From Vibrio sp. MEBiC08052 (lineage in GTDB: Bacteria > Pseudomonadota > Gammaproteobacteria > Enterobacterales > Vibrionaceae), in assembly GCF_001506075.1 (NCBI RefSeq), contig NZ_KQ947475.1, positions 3,292,631 to 3,356,630 on the forward strand: DNA of 64,000 nucleotides. The letters are read 5' to 3'. Every line of letters starts with the position of its first letter. The stretch's first letter is position 1. A model generated the notes under the pieces. It saw only the letters and a list, made by a program, of their open reading frames with translations. It was not told the origin of the DNA and made no database searches. Shown in pieces: positions 51,079 to 60,087 of the stretch. The position numbers and the translations under genes were made by a program.

Positions 51079-52392
51079 CTATAATTTCTGATGGAACTCT
51101 TCTATCGCACTCACGACTTTTTTCGCGCCATCCTGAATATCAGCCATCACAACACCGGCATCATTTGAAAGGTTCAAACCATCGTTCGCTCTCTGCTGCC
51201 CATTCTCAATCAGCCCGACAGCACGTTCCGTCAGTTTTTGGTTCTTTGACACCACATCCACGATTTCAGCGGTGGTTTTACTGGTCCGTAAGGCAAGTTC
51301 TCTGACTTCATCCGCGACGACGGCAAAACCTCTCCCCTGATCACCTGCGCGGGCCGCCTCTATGGCTGCATTCAAAGCAAGCAAGTTCGTTTGATCGGCT
51401 ATCCCACTAATGTTACCTACCAGATCACTGACCTTCCTGGAAAGCTCATCCAAATCCTTAATCCCTTGACAGGCATGAATCATTTGCTGTTCAAGCTCTT
51501 CCATGGTCCGAATCGTATCCTGAATAACACCTTGTGCTTTCGCAGCCTGTGTATCGGTTAACCGTGACGTTTCGTAGGCAATATTGGCGGCTTCAGAGAT
51601 GGCTTGTTCCCGATTCATCTGCTCTGTGATTACAGAAGCAAATTTCACCACTTTATATAAATCACCATGGTTGTTGTGAATCGGGTTATAAGATGCTTCC
51701 AACCATACGATATTCCCATATTTATCCACACGCTTAAATCGATCCGAGATAAAATTACCTCTCCTCAACTCACGCCAAAAAACCTCATATTCAGGAGAAT
51801 TATAGAGTTCAGGTTCGCAGAAGGAACGGTGATGTTTACCGATGATTTGTTCTTTTTTATAACCCATCGTGCGAAGAAAGTTATCATTTGCCGTCAGAAC
51901 ATGCCCGTCAAGATCAAACTCAATCACAGCCGTCGAACGCAGCAATGCTGCAATCATATCTTCATGCTCCCTTGAAGCACGAATAGTTTGTGTCAGCTCA
52001 GAAGCATAAAGTAAAAAATATTGCAGTTGCTTATCAATACCGTAGATCGGCTGCAAAATGGCCCGCAACCACGATTCTTCACCGTTCCCTTTCAGCAGTT
52101 GCAGCGCACCATTCCAATGTCTACCTTCCTTCAGTGCACTATTCAAACGTTGGTAATGTCCGGTCGAACGCTCTTTCGGTGGCACCATGTCGGTAAGTTT
52201 ATACCCTTCAATATTTTGTGACTCGTATTTCATCTCTTTACAAAAAAGCGAATTTACCGAACTCACCAATCCGGATGAATTCAGTTTTATCGTTAACATT
52301 TCTTTGCCAAGACTGTCATGCATCTGTTTGATCAAATGAAGCTCTTTTTTTAAAGCTTCATTTTCTTTGACAAGGGAACGGTTAAAAAACAT
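51079..52392 (-). CDS. Soluble PAS-PAS chemoreceptor
   Basis: A 437-residue cytoplasmic methyl-accepting-type protein without membrane segments. A short coiled coil ([18 protein letters not shown]) leads to two PAS domains, about residues 32-145 and 155-270, each ending in a PAC-like strand ([15 protein letters not shown] and [13 protein letters not shown]). The signalling domain follows with [20 protein letters not shown] and [14 protein letters not shown]; it is short, lacking much of the coiled coil. The PAS pair suggests sensing of redox, oxygen or a small ligand. GGTGT precedes the ATG at 52392. Similar Aer-like proteins occur in vibrios. Confidence 0.9.
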   Translation of the reverse strand: MFFNRSLVKENEALKKELHLIKQMHDSLGKEMLTIKLNSSGLVSSVNSLFCKEMKYESQNIEGYKLTDMVPPKERSTGHYQRLNSALKEGRHWNGALQLLKGNGEESWLRAILQPIYGIDKQLQYFLLYASELTQTIRASREHEDMIAALLRSTAVIEFDLDGHVLTANDNFLRTMGYKKEQIIGKHHRSFCEPELYNSPEYEVFWRELRRGNFISDRFKRVDKYGNIVWLEASYNPIHNNHGDLYKVVKFASVITEQMNREQAISEAANIAYETSRLTDTQAAKAQGVIQDTIRTMEELEQQMIHACQGIKDLDELSRKVSDLVGNISGIADQTNLLALNAAIEAARAGDQGRGFAVVADEVRELALRTSKTTAEIVDVVSKNQKLTERAVGLIENGQQRANDGLNLSNDAGVVMADIQDGAKKVVSAIEEFHQKL

Positions 52393-52765
52393 GAAGGACA
52401 CCTCTTTCTTAGCACCAATAGACAAGACTCCTTCTATCATAGTAGACATTTTTCATATCAACACAGTAATGCAGATGTTACAGAGTGTTAAAGTAAAAAA
52501 GCAGAAGGTAATTACAAATTGCGATAGATTGATCACGGTCTCCTCTCACAAAGAAATCGGGGATAAAAAGGCCGGAACAATCGATAAACTGGCGTTTTGC
52601 AGTATGCTTATGAGTAAGCGTATGATATTCACAATTACGTCTGGATGTGATGTGAGTTCCGAGATCAAGTCCGAAAGACAACTCAACGTACCAGTCGATT
52701 GGAACTCGCATCTTCGCGCAATTTAAGTATATTATTGGCGTAAGTATTTTTTAAGGTAACTCGTC
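52393..52765. other. Divergent gap before cheV
   Basis: No coding sequence is supported. AAGG lies eight bases before the cheV ATG. Promoters for the PAS chemoreceptor and cheV must lie here. Confidence 0.35.
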
Positions 52766-53683
52766 ATGGCGAAAACCGTTAGTAAAGCCAATCAATCGCA
52801 AGGGATGTTGATGTTTACACTCAATCTTAAACGTCAATTGTTTGCTATTGGCACCTTAAAGATTCGAGAAATTGTGTCTTATCAGCCAATGACACAGATC
52901 CCGTATTCTCACCGCAATGTTGTCGGTACTGTCACGATTCGTAATATGACAATTCCTGTGATTGATATGGCCGCTGCCATTGGTTTTCGGCCAATTCCGC
53001 CGGAGGAATATCAGAACTGTTATTTGATCGTCACAGACTGTCTGCGTACCGTCGTTGCATTCATGGTCCGGTCGATTGAAAAAATCATTGAATGTGACTG
53101 GCGCTCGATTGAGTCAGCACCGTCAACTGCCGGACATCATATCTTTGTTACCGGCATCACCCGTTATCAAGACCATATCGTCCAAATGCTGGATGTCGAA
53201 CTGCTCCTGTCAAAGATATATCCACAATACGAAGCGACCAAGATTCCGATTCTGACGGATGTAGAACGAGAAAAACTCAAATCCTTTAATATTTTACTCG
53301 TTGATGATTCCAGTCTGGCCCGAAAACAGTTGGCCGATGCTCTGGACGGTATCAACATTCCCTATGAAATTTGCAAAAATGGGGCAGAGGGTTTGCAATT
53401 GATGCGCAAACGGGCAGAACAAGGAGCCCCGATCGATATTCTGGTCAGCGATATCGAAATGCCGGGCCTTGACGGCTATGAATTGGCATTCGAAATCCAG
53501 AATGATGACGCGCTGAATCACGCCTACATTATCCTCCATACCTCACTTTCCAGTGAAATCTGTGTTGATCGCGCCCGTCAAGTCGGAGCCCATCAAGCAC
53601 TGGAAAAATTCCACGCGACAGAGTTAGTCGAAGCCATGCTGCGTGGGGCGACGAAATTGCAGGAGCGGGCTTTTAGCAGTTAA
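52766..53683 (+). CDS. cheV: Chemotaxis coupling protein CheV
   Basis: A 305-residue CheW-receiver fusion that couples chemoreceptors to CheA and can be tuned by phosphorylation. The CheW-like domain covers about residues 12-155 (LNLKRQLFAIGTLKIREIV, then IPVIDMAAAIGF). The receiver domain has the acidic pocket VDDSS, phosphoacceptor Asp in ILVSDIEMPGLDGYE, Thr in LHTSLSS and Lys in ALEKFHA. No cheA is nearby, as usual for dispersed CheV. It sits between the PAS chemoreceptor (divergent) and the malate-synthase-like gene (convergent). Confidence 0.93.
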   Translation: MAKTVSKANQSQGMLMFTLNLKRQLFAIGTLKIREIVSYQPMTQIPYSHRNVVGTVTIRNMTIPVIDMAAAIGFRPIPPEEYQNCYLIVTDCLRTVVAFMVRSIEKIIECDWRSIESAPSTAGHHIFVTGITRYQDHIVQMLDVELLLSKIYPQYEATKIPILTDVEREKLKSFNILLVDDSSLARKQLADALDGINIPYEICKNGAEGLQLMRKRAEQGAPIDILVSDIEMPGLDGYELAFEIQNDDALNHAYIILHTSLSSEICVDRARQVGAHQALEKFHATELVEAMLRGATKLQERAFSS

Positions 53684-53731
53684 CGGTTATACCATTCATT
53701 CGTTGATAAAAAAGCTGTCGGTAAATACACC

Positions 53732-53768
53732 AACCGCGTATGGATTGCGTGACAACCAATACGCGGTT
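53732..53768. terminator. Terminator between cheV and a convergent gene
   Basis: AACCGCGTAT (53732-53741) pairs with ATACGCGGTT (53759-53768), and the loop itself can form ATTG/CAAT. It lies between convergent genes and likely works on both. Confidence 0.65.
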
Positions 53769-53812
53769 AGTGATGTGAATGAACGAATGTGAAATAGCGG
53801 AGCGAAATCGCA

Positions 53813-54442
53813 TCAAGCACTGAATGAGTCAAGATTGAAACTGATACCCAGCTGATAATCTGCTTCATCTTTAGACTGATATTCTTTATTTTCGCTGCAA
53901 ACCTGAGGATGTCCCAGTCCATCGGCTTTCACCAGGCTGACCCAATGACGAAGGCCTAACGTTGCATGACTCTCTGAAGCGACGGAATTCAGGTGGGTAT
54001 AAGTTTCCAACTGAATGTCGTCAACCAAAACCAATTCTGGCATTCCCGTTCCTTTGCCATTCCCCACCGTCACTTCCACATGGCATCCATCGCCGTTACG
54101 AAACAAAATGGCTTCAGGGCCATGACGATCCCCGAGATAAGCCACGAAATGTTGCGGATAACGAAGTCCGGTATGGCGCCCATCCTGAAAATAAGCCATC
54201 AAGTGATGGTAATCGATCACATATCCAGTGACATCACTATGTGAACCTTCATGCAATGGGAAAAGCTGGTCAAGTAACTGCTTCGCCTGAAGCTGTTTTT
54301 CTTGGGTTTGTCCTGCCCCCAAAGACTCTACGGACATCACCATCTCGGTAATAAACTGACCTGACTGTTGCTCATATGACGAATCATTTGATTTTAACGA
54401 ACGATCAGTCTCTAACGAACTCTGTAACATTGGCATATTCAT
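53813..54442 (-). CDS. Standalone protein resembling the malate synthase G insert domain
   Basis: A 209-residue cytoplasmic protein with an N-terminal helical/disordered part, then LLDQLFPLHEGSHSDVTGYV, GLRYPQHFVAYLGDRHGPEA, ILFRNGDGCHVEVTV and LGLRHWVSLVKADG. By memory these match the beta-rich insert region of class G malate synthase (GSHxDVT..., DPAQFVGYxGD, GLHIEI, YRNWLGL). The TIM barrel with the catalytic Arg, Glu and Asp residues is missing, so it cannot make malate alone. AGAGGA precedes the ATG. It diverges from an XRE/DUF3612-type regulator that in vibrios usually lies near the glyoxylate genes. Confidence 0.6.
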   Translation of the reverse strand: MNMPMLQSSLETDRSLKSNDSSYEQQSGQFITEMVMSVESLGAGQTQEKQLQAKQLLDQLFPLHEGSHSDVTGYVIDYHHLMAYFQDGRHTGLRYPQHFVAYLGDRHGPEAILFRNGDGCHVEVTVGNGKGTGMPELVLVDDIQLETYTHLNSVASESHATLGLRHWVSLVKADGLGHPQVCSENKEYQSKDEADYQLGISFNLDSFSA

Positions 54443-54610
54443 TCATGTATCCTCTTTGCAGCAAACTTTCTCCGTTTCACACTCTCTGTTTCACAAAATC
54501 ACGCCATACAATATTCTTTTTTGGCTGTATCGTGATTTTGCTTACTTTTTAGACTAATCTATTTTTATACACAATTTCACAACAAAAATTTTACAGTGTG
54601 AATTTTACAA

Positions 54611-56149
54611 ATGACCGCATCTAAAAGCTTAATTCGACAGTCTCACTTTCTTGGCACCAAAGTCAGAAATTTGAGGAAACGAAATCATCTGACCATGGAA
54701 GATTTATCATCTCGTTGTATTCGCCTGAATCCTGAATATGCCCCTTCTGTTTCTTATCTCTCGATGATTGAAAGGGGAAAACGGGTTCCTAGCCTCGAAA
54801 TGCTAGCCGTGATCGCTGAAGTCTTTCAAAAAAGTCCGCAATGGTTTCTCGACGATCAACCGGAACAGATCGATATTACCCCGGATAAAGGCAGTCGAGG
54901 GGGGATCAGCGGGATGGCATTAGAACCCAGCTTCCTGTTTTCACAAGATATTCTCCAGATTGCGATTCCGGAGATGTTGTCTCAAACAGGCATTACCGGC
55001 CGTCAGTTCGCCCAACTCCTCATTCGGGCGCATCAAGAAAGCCTGCAAAATCATTTCCCGGATCTGGAGCGTGCCGCAGAAAACATCGGGCTCAAGAAGC
55101 TGAATCTGACTGTTGAGGATCTGACGGATATTGCCAGACATTTAGGGCTCGGGATTCACTGGTTTTCACAAACCTCTCAAGAAGTTCAAGACGAGTTGGG
55201 TCTATCCGCCAAACAATTAATCACATCTTATTTCGAACCACCGAACAGGATTTACCTCAATGAGGTGATGAAACATCATCCGACTCGCCTAAAGTATGAT
55301 CTCGCGGTATACATCGGTCACAATATTCTGCACAGCAAAGATGGCTGTAAAACCGTTCTTTCCATCGGCCATACCAGCAGTTGGGAAGATGTGGCAAATC
55401 CACAGACCAGCTATGAACTCAACTCAAAAGATATTTTACAAGCCTGGCGAGATTTCGAATCCAGCTTTTTTGCCGGTGCGCTGCTCTGCCCGAAAGTACC
55501 ATTCCGGCAACTGCTGGATCGCAATGGCTATGAAATCAGCGTCCATCAAAAAGTCGGTGTGTCTCCATCCGTCGCCATGCGCAGAATGACAGTGGTTTCT
55601 CCTTATCCATACTGGCATTACTTTGATGCCTATGGAGAAGGCAAACTTAAAGCCGTCTACCGTGGCAACGGTATTCCACTCCCTTGGGGTAATATGAGGA
55701 CAGTCAATGACCCTTGCCAACACTGGGCCGTATTTCGGCAACTGAAGCATCCGCAGTCATCCAGCTCCGCTCAAATTTCACTGCTCAATGTCGGGGATGA
55801 ACCCAGAATCTACTGTTGTGAATCGCTGAATCTCGTCGATCCTGCGGGTAATAACCGGGTGTTATGTGCCGGAATTGATCTGAATCCAGCGATCAATGCT
55901 CAAGGGGGAGATGCACTGCAAATGGCGATGGAACTGAAAGAATCCTGTGTCAGAAACGGTGGGATGTCAGCCATACCGTCAGCGATTCAGAATGAACTGA
56001 CGACACTTGCCAGAATACTCAATATCAAGTGGATAGAACGCGGTATCGTCAACGATGCACGGTTAATCTGCCCCAGAGGGAGTGTCTGTCCCCGTAAGCC
56101 AAGCTGTTACAACACATCACCCGACAATATTATCGTGACTGACCGATAA
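54611..56149 (+). CDS. XRE-family regulator with DUF3612-type C-domain
   Basis: A 512-residue transcription factor. An N-terminal HTH (FLGTKVRNLRKRNHLTMEDL, then SYLSMIERGKRVPSLEML) covers about residues 12-85. It is joined to a long C-terminal domain containing an IrrE/metalloprotease-like helix region (KYDLAVYIGHNILHSKDGCK), ending in CPRGSVCPRKPSCY with four cysteines that could bind metal. The architecture is that of RamB/DUF2083-like regulators, and in vibrios DUF3612 proteins are linked to isocitrate lyase/malate synthase in my recollection. It is divergent from the malate-synthase-like gene. Its stop codon lies inside a long hairpin. Confidence 0.8.
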   Translation: MTASKSLIRQSHFLGTKVRNLRKRNHLTMEDLSSRCIRLNPEYAPSVSYLSMIERGKRVPSLEMLAVIAEVFQKSPQWFLDDQPEQIDITPDKGSRGGISGMALEPSFLFSQDILQIAIPEMLSQTGITGRQFAQLLIRAHQESLQNHFPDLERAAENIGLKKLNLTVEDLTDIARHLGLGIHWFSQTSQEVQDELGLSAKQLITSYFEPPNRIYLNEVMKHHPTRLKYDLAVYIGHNILHSKDGCKTVLSIGHTSSWEDVANPQTSYELNSKDILQAWRDFESSFFAGALLCPKVPFRQLLDRNGYEISVHQKVGVSPSVAMRRMTVVSPYPYWHYFDAYGEGKLKAVYRGNGIPLPWGNMRTVNDPCQHWAVFRQLKHPQSSSSAQISLLNVGDEPRIYCCESLNLVDPAGNNRVLCAGIDLNPAINAQGGDALQMAMELKESCVRNGGMSAIPSAIQNELTTLARILNIKWIERGIVNDARLICPRGSVCPRKPSCYNTSPDNIIVTDR

Positions 56150-56161
56150 TATTGTCGGGTG
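56118..56161. terminator. 18-base-pair hairpin spanning the stop codon of the XRE gene
   Basis: CACCCGACAATATTATCG (56118-56135) pairs perfectly with CGATAATATTGTCGGGTG (56144-56161) across an eight-base loop. The TAA at 56147-56149 is in the right arm. The element encodes the last ten residues, lies between convergent genes, and has no T-run. Confidence 0.75.
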
Positions 56162-56191
56162 TCGGCAGATTGTTCTGGTACTCAAAGGGGC

Positions 56192-57553
56192 TCAGGACGC
56201 GTATTTTTCATCATACATTTCATTATCAGCATGATGAATCATTTCGTTAACACTCTGCATTTCCGGTCGATAGCGGGTATAACCGACACTGATGCCAACC
56301 GGGATTGCGAGCTCACCACAGATCACAGGGGTCACTCCTACCGCATGACGCACCCGATCCATAATTTTCCGCAAGTCTTCCCCTTTTTCTCCGCCTTTTA
56401 ACAAGACTAAGAATTCGTCACCGCCAATACGTGCAGCACAATCGTTGTCCCGAATCGCATTTTCAATCCGTCGGGCACACTCCACCAGCACCTGATCTCC
56501 GACATTATGGCCATAGGTATCATTGATTGTTTTGAATTTATTTACATCAATACACAATAGGGCAAAGCCGATCGGTTGCCTGGCTCGCTTTTCTCGCTCG
56601 AAATACCGATTCAATTCATTCATAAAATAACGGCGATTCGGTAGATGAGTTAGTTCATCATAAAGAGAAAGACGATTCGATTTATCGTAAAGACGATAAA
56701 TCACCAGAAAAGAAGCAATAAGGAATACCAGTAACAGATAGCCAATTACGCGCACAATATTGGTCTGAAACCAAGGGACTTGATCAAGAATATTCACGTT
56801 GTCCTGTTCTGCAATTGCAATACTCCAGGAGCCATGCGGAAAATAAATCATCTCCTTGGCAAAGGCATGTTTAAAAACATCAGGTTGTCCCCAGAACACA
56901 GTGCCCTGTTCTCCCGAGCTGTCTTTCCCTCGAATTGCAATATCATAGCCGGGCAGAACTTCATCAACCTCAAGGGACTGAAGCAAACTATCGATATCAA
57001 TATCGACACTGATCACCCCCCAGTAAAACTGATTGTATGGCGGGTCAAGAAATACCGGACAACGCGCAATGATGACGTGATCACCCTCGCCTCGCTCAAC
57101 CGGACCTGCAATAAAAATTTCTTTCAACTCATGTGCTTGTTTAACGGTTGCCCACTGCTCAGGCAACGTCCGAAAGTCTAACCCGACCACATTGTGGTTT
57201 TCTTCCTGCGGATAGACGTACTCAATAATGTCATTGGGGGCAAGACTCAGTGAGCGGATATATTTCCCTTGTTCCATAATGCGCTGAGAGACTTTTTCCC
57301 AACTCTCGGCAACAGTACTGGCATTCACAGTCGTCAACGTTGACAAACTTTTCGCCACATAGATATCGGCCAGAATCGTCGCTTCCAGCTTAAACCGAAT
57401 AATGGAAAGTTCCTCAGTTGTCCGGCTTTGAATTTCTTGACGCATCACCTCTTGATGACGCTGGAAAATGAACTCAACCAACACAATCAAAATACAGGCA
57501 AGTAAAACCAGAAAACCAATCACTGTCCATTTTTTGAACAGAATATCGCGCAT
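56192..57553 (-). CDS. CHASE-GGDEF diguanylate cyclase
   Basis: A 453-residue membrane enzyme that makes cyclic di-GMP. TM1 is at about residues 11-31 (VIGFLVLLACILIVLVEFIF). A periplasmic CHASE-type domain (YVYPQEENHNVVGLDFRTLP) follows, then TM2 near 277-298, then GGDEF. The active site is intact (ARIGGDEFLVLL) and an RDND five residues before GGDEF gives the RxxD feedback-inhibition site. The ATG at 57553 has AGAGGAG at correct spacing; a longer frame to 57646 is open but lacks it. It is convergent with the XRE gene. The ligand is unknown. Confidence 0.92.
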   Translation of the reverse strand: MRDILFKKWTVIGFLVLLACILIVLVEFIFQRHQEVMRQEIQSRTTEELSIIRFKLEATILADIYVAKSLSTLTTVNASTVAESWEKVSQRIMEQGKYIRSLSLAPNDIIEYVYPQEENHNVVGLDFRTLPEQWATVKQAHELKEIFIAGPVERGEGDHVIIARCPVFLDPPYNQFYWGVISVDIDIDSLLQSLEVDEVLPGYDIAIRGKDSSGEQGTVFWGQPDVFKHAFAKEMIYFPHGSWSIAIAEQDNVNILDQVPWFQTNIVRVIGYLLLVFLIASFLVIYRLYDKSNRLSLYDELTHLPNRRYFMNELNRYFEREKRARQPIGFALLCIDVNKFKTINDTYGHNVGDQVLVECARRIENAIRDNDCAARIGGDEFLVLLKGGEKGEDLRKIMDRVRHAVGVTPVICGELAIPVGISVGYTRYRPEMQSVNEMIHHADNEMYDEKYAS

Positions 57554-57927
57554 AATGCTCCTCTCCCGTGAGGGACTGGTGTGAATATGTCGTATTCCTC
57601 CAGCCATGAAATGGTCATTGACTTGATCAATAGACAAAAAGAGCACTCTGACATTAAAAATTTATTAAAATCAAACAGTTCATATCAGAATAGCCACTTT
57701 CAGCCAATAAGAACGCCCCACTAGTGATTTAGCTGTCAATAAATACAATATAAAACAAGCGCAAACCTGATCTATTTTTTCACTTAAAGTATCAAGAATC
57801 ACGCTGTAGAAGTACCGTAACAATCAGTCAATGCGACAATTTCACAGACTAATTGCACTGCGCTAACATAACTGATTCTACGATTGCATATGTTTTATAA
57901 ATCATCCTCTGTAGACTGGGTCAGCGT
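57554..57927. other. Divergent gap with no recognised feature
   Basis: This 374-base AT-rich stretch separates the cyclase from the DUF3541 gene. Neither a repeat nor a small gene is supported. It should contain promoters for both. Confidence 0.35.
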
Positions 57928-59085
57928 ATGTTAAATAAATGTGGCATAGCTTCAATTTTATTCATCATATTTACCTGCCAGTGCATTGCGGCACCCAATA
58001 CGCAACTAGGGACACCCGCTGCAAACGGAGCAGCGACATTTCCTCCCAGTTATCAGGATTCCGCGGATCACATCGCTGAATATTATGAACAGCGCCTCTA
58101 CACCTTACCGGCCTTCAAAGCAGGACATTACGCATTACGGATGTACCGACAAACTTTAGATAACAAATATGCTGCCGGGATTTGGCAGGACATGGCCAGA
58201 ATTGCCAGTACACTGAACCATTTCGCTAGTGATATCATCACACCTGAAGCTATTTATCTCTACTCTCAACAGCGTCTGTCCTCGTATGAAGGGAGTCAAG
58301 GAGAGCGCTCTCGGCTACGGTACTCGGTAACCAAACATCATCCGGAATATCTTTATTTAGGCGTTGATTTGCTCAGTGCAATGGCTCGGGCAGATGAATA
58401 TGGTCTGAAACACAAATATGACAGACGCCTGCGTCAGGTGTTACGGAAATATGACTTCAGTCTGTACGCCACCGATCCGCAGATGATCAAGGCATGGGCG
58501 GCCCAATTAGCCAATCAAGTTTTCTGGCTCAAACAATTGGGCGAGCAGGACGTTGTGCAAGCGTTTATACAAACATTTCGGAAAACGTATCCAGATGATC
58601 AGGACAAAGCTCTGTCTAAGCAGCAGTATGAAAATAAGATTTATGGCATGACGCACATTATCATTGCAGCTTCAGGCTATTATCAGCATTCCGTCTCAGC
58701 CGCAGATTATCAATGGATTTACCACTATTTTCGAACCAATATAGAAACCATTATTGCACGGACAAAACCGGATGTGATTGCAGAAGTCGGACTGAGCTTT
58801 TTACTTGCCGGACTCGATAAAGATCCGGTTGTAGCTCAGACCAGACAGGCGATTCAGGAAGCAATTCCGCCATTAAAGCAGATGATCCCGTCAGGAAAAG
58901 ATGATTTCAATCTGGCACAGGGTGAACATCGCAACCTACTCGCGATCATGCTATTGGGGTGGCAGAAACCTCACGCAGCGCCGAAATATGACCAAAACCA
59001 GGCAATATTCAGCGATCTCCCATATGGGCTCGAGCCCAAACAGATCACGCAAAATCAATCATTCAAAACAACCGATGAAGGCTAA
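57928..59085 (+). CDS. Secreted DUF3541-like protein
   Basis: A 385-residue exported protein. The signal peptide covers about residues 1-21 (LFIIFTCQCIAAP). The mature part is almost entirely helical, with aromatic-rich repeats (YYEQRLYTLPAFKAGHYALR, YLYLGVDLLSAMARADEYG, KIYGMTHIIIAASGYY), resembling an alpha/alpha toroid. Vibrio proteins of this form carry DUF3541, by recall. Several Asp/His pairs could be catalytic, but no motif is known. No clear ribosome site precedes the ATG. It ends eight bases from the convergent nrtR gene. Confidence 0.7.
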   Translation: MLNKCGIASILFIIFTCQCIAAPNTQLGTPAANGAATFPPSYQDSADHIAEYYEQRLYTLPAFKAGHYALRMYRQTLDNKYAAGIWQDMARIASTLNHFASDIITPEAIYLYSQQRLSSYEGSQGERSRLRYSVTKHHPEYLYLGVDLLSAMARADEYGLKHKYDRRLRQVLRKYDFSLYATDPQMIKAWAAQLANQVFWLKQLGEQDVVQAFIQTFRKTYPDDQDKALSKQQYENKIYGMTHIIIAASGYYQHSVSAADYQWIYHYFRTNIETIIARTKPDVIAEVGLSFLLAGLDKDPVVAQTRQAIQEAIPPLKQMIPSGKDDFNLAQGEHRNLLAIMLLGWQKPHAAPKYDQNQAIFSDLPYGLEPKQITQNQSFKTTDEG

Positions 59086-59093
59086 CGACTGAC

Positions 59094-59816
59094 TTAACCT
59101 CTCAGACAAGTTTGGAAATAGCTGACTTCATTGTTTGCCAGCCGATAGACTGTTGCAGGTTTTCCGCCACGCCCACGACCTTTATTCGGGGCAGCAATTT
59201 TATTGGTACTCACGATCACTTCTGAGTTAATCAACCGCCGTTTAATTGTCATTCGATTCACTTCAACCCCGAACTTCGCATAAGCATCAATGATTTCTGC
59301 GACCAGGAACTCTTTCTCCAGAAAAAAGAGTACGACTGACGTATATTCGACGGCAGCACGTAATTTGGTCCATGCGTGTTGAATCTGAGCCGCATGGTCA
59401 AAAGCCAGCGTCATCTGCCCCTTTAAAACGAGGTTTAAATCAAACCAATCGAGACGATTACGATCCATGCCGGCAGCTTCAATTTGCCTGATATTCGACG
59501 CATTCAGCAAAGCATAATGGGAAATACTGACACTCCAACCTTCCGGATTGCGTTTTGGATTACCGTCAACCAACGGATCACTGATAAAATTAGGATACGT
59601 ATGTACTTTTTGCCGACAAATTCGGCGGCGCGCTGCTTCAAAATCTTCATCGGCCGGCTCACCGCCTCGAGCGGTAAAATCTTCGTCATACACCCAGCCT
59701 CCGGGAATCGCCCACATCCCAAAATCCGGACGCTCAGGATTATTCCGTTTCACCAGTAAAACTTGAATGCCATCATCAGATAAACGAAGGCAGATCATAT
59801 CGATAGTTACAATCAT
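59094..59816 (-). CDS. nrtR: NrtR, Nudix-domain repressor of NAD metabolism
   Basis: A 240-residue repressor with an N-terminal Nudix fold (MIVTIDMICLRLSDDGIQVL then GMWAIPGGWVYDEDF) and a C-terminal winged helix (VNRMTIKRRLINSEVIVSTN, ending GRGRGGKPATVYRL). The canonical Nudix catalytic REUxEE motif is absent: the aligned stretch reads AARRRICRQKVH. Hydrolase activity is therefore unlikely, as reported for other NrtR proteins that sense ADP-ribose. It diverges from pncB over a 271-base gap, the classic NrtR target arrangement. Confidence 0.92.
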   Translation of the reverse strand: MIVTIDMICLRLSDDGIQVLLVKRNNPERPDFGMWAIPGGWVYDEDFTARGGEPADEDFEAARRRICRQKVHTYPNFISDPLVDGNPKRNPEGWSVSISHYALLNASNIRQIEAAGMDRNRLDWFDLNLVLKGQMTLAFDHAAQIQHAWTKLRAAVEYTSVVLFFLEKEFLVAEIIDAYAKFGVEVNRMTIKRRLINSEVIVSTNKIAAPNKGRGRGGKPATVYRLANNEVSYFQTCLRG

Positions 59817-60040
59817 AAAGCAGTTTTCCCATACAACTCTCCGCTCATTCTATGAAATGACATCATCATAGGTCAAACTTAATCACAGAATGTTACGAAC
59901 CTAATCGGTGATTTTAATGACAAAACAATCTGAGAATAAATAAATTTTTATATCCAAGAGGTACAATTCATAAGCTATTCCTATCAATGATACCATAGAT
60001 TAATCATTGACAAACGCCTGCGTCTCATTTAATGTCCGCC

Positions 60041-60065
60041 TTAGTTAGGCACATAATGTTACTAA
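60041..60065. promoter_or_regulatory. Candidate NrtR operator before pncB
   Basis: TTAGT (60041-60045) and ACTAA (60061-60065) form an inverted repeat over about 25 bases, 23 bases before the pncB start. GCCTTAGTTAGGC inside it is itself near-palindromic. Position between divergent nrtR and pncB fits an NrtR site, but the consensus match is from memory only. Confidence 0.4.
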
Positions 60066-60087
60066 CATAGATAGTGAGGATGGCCCC

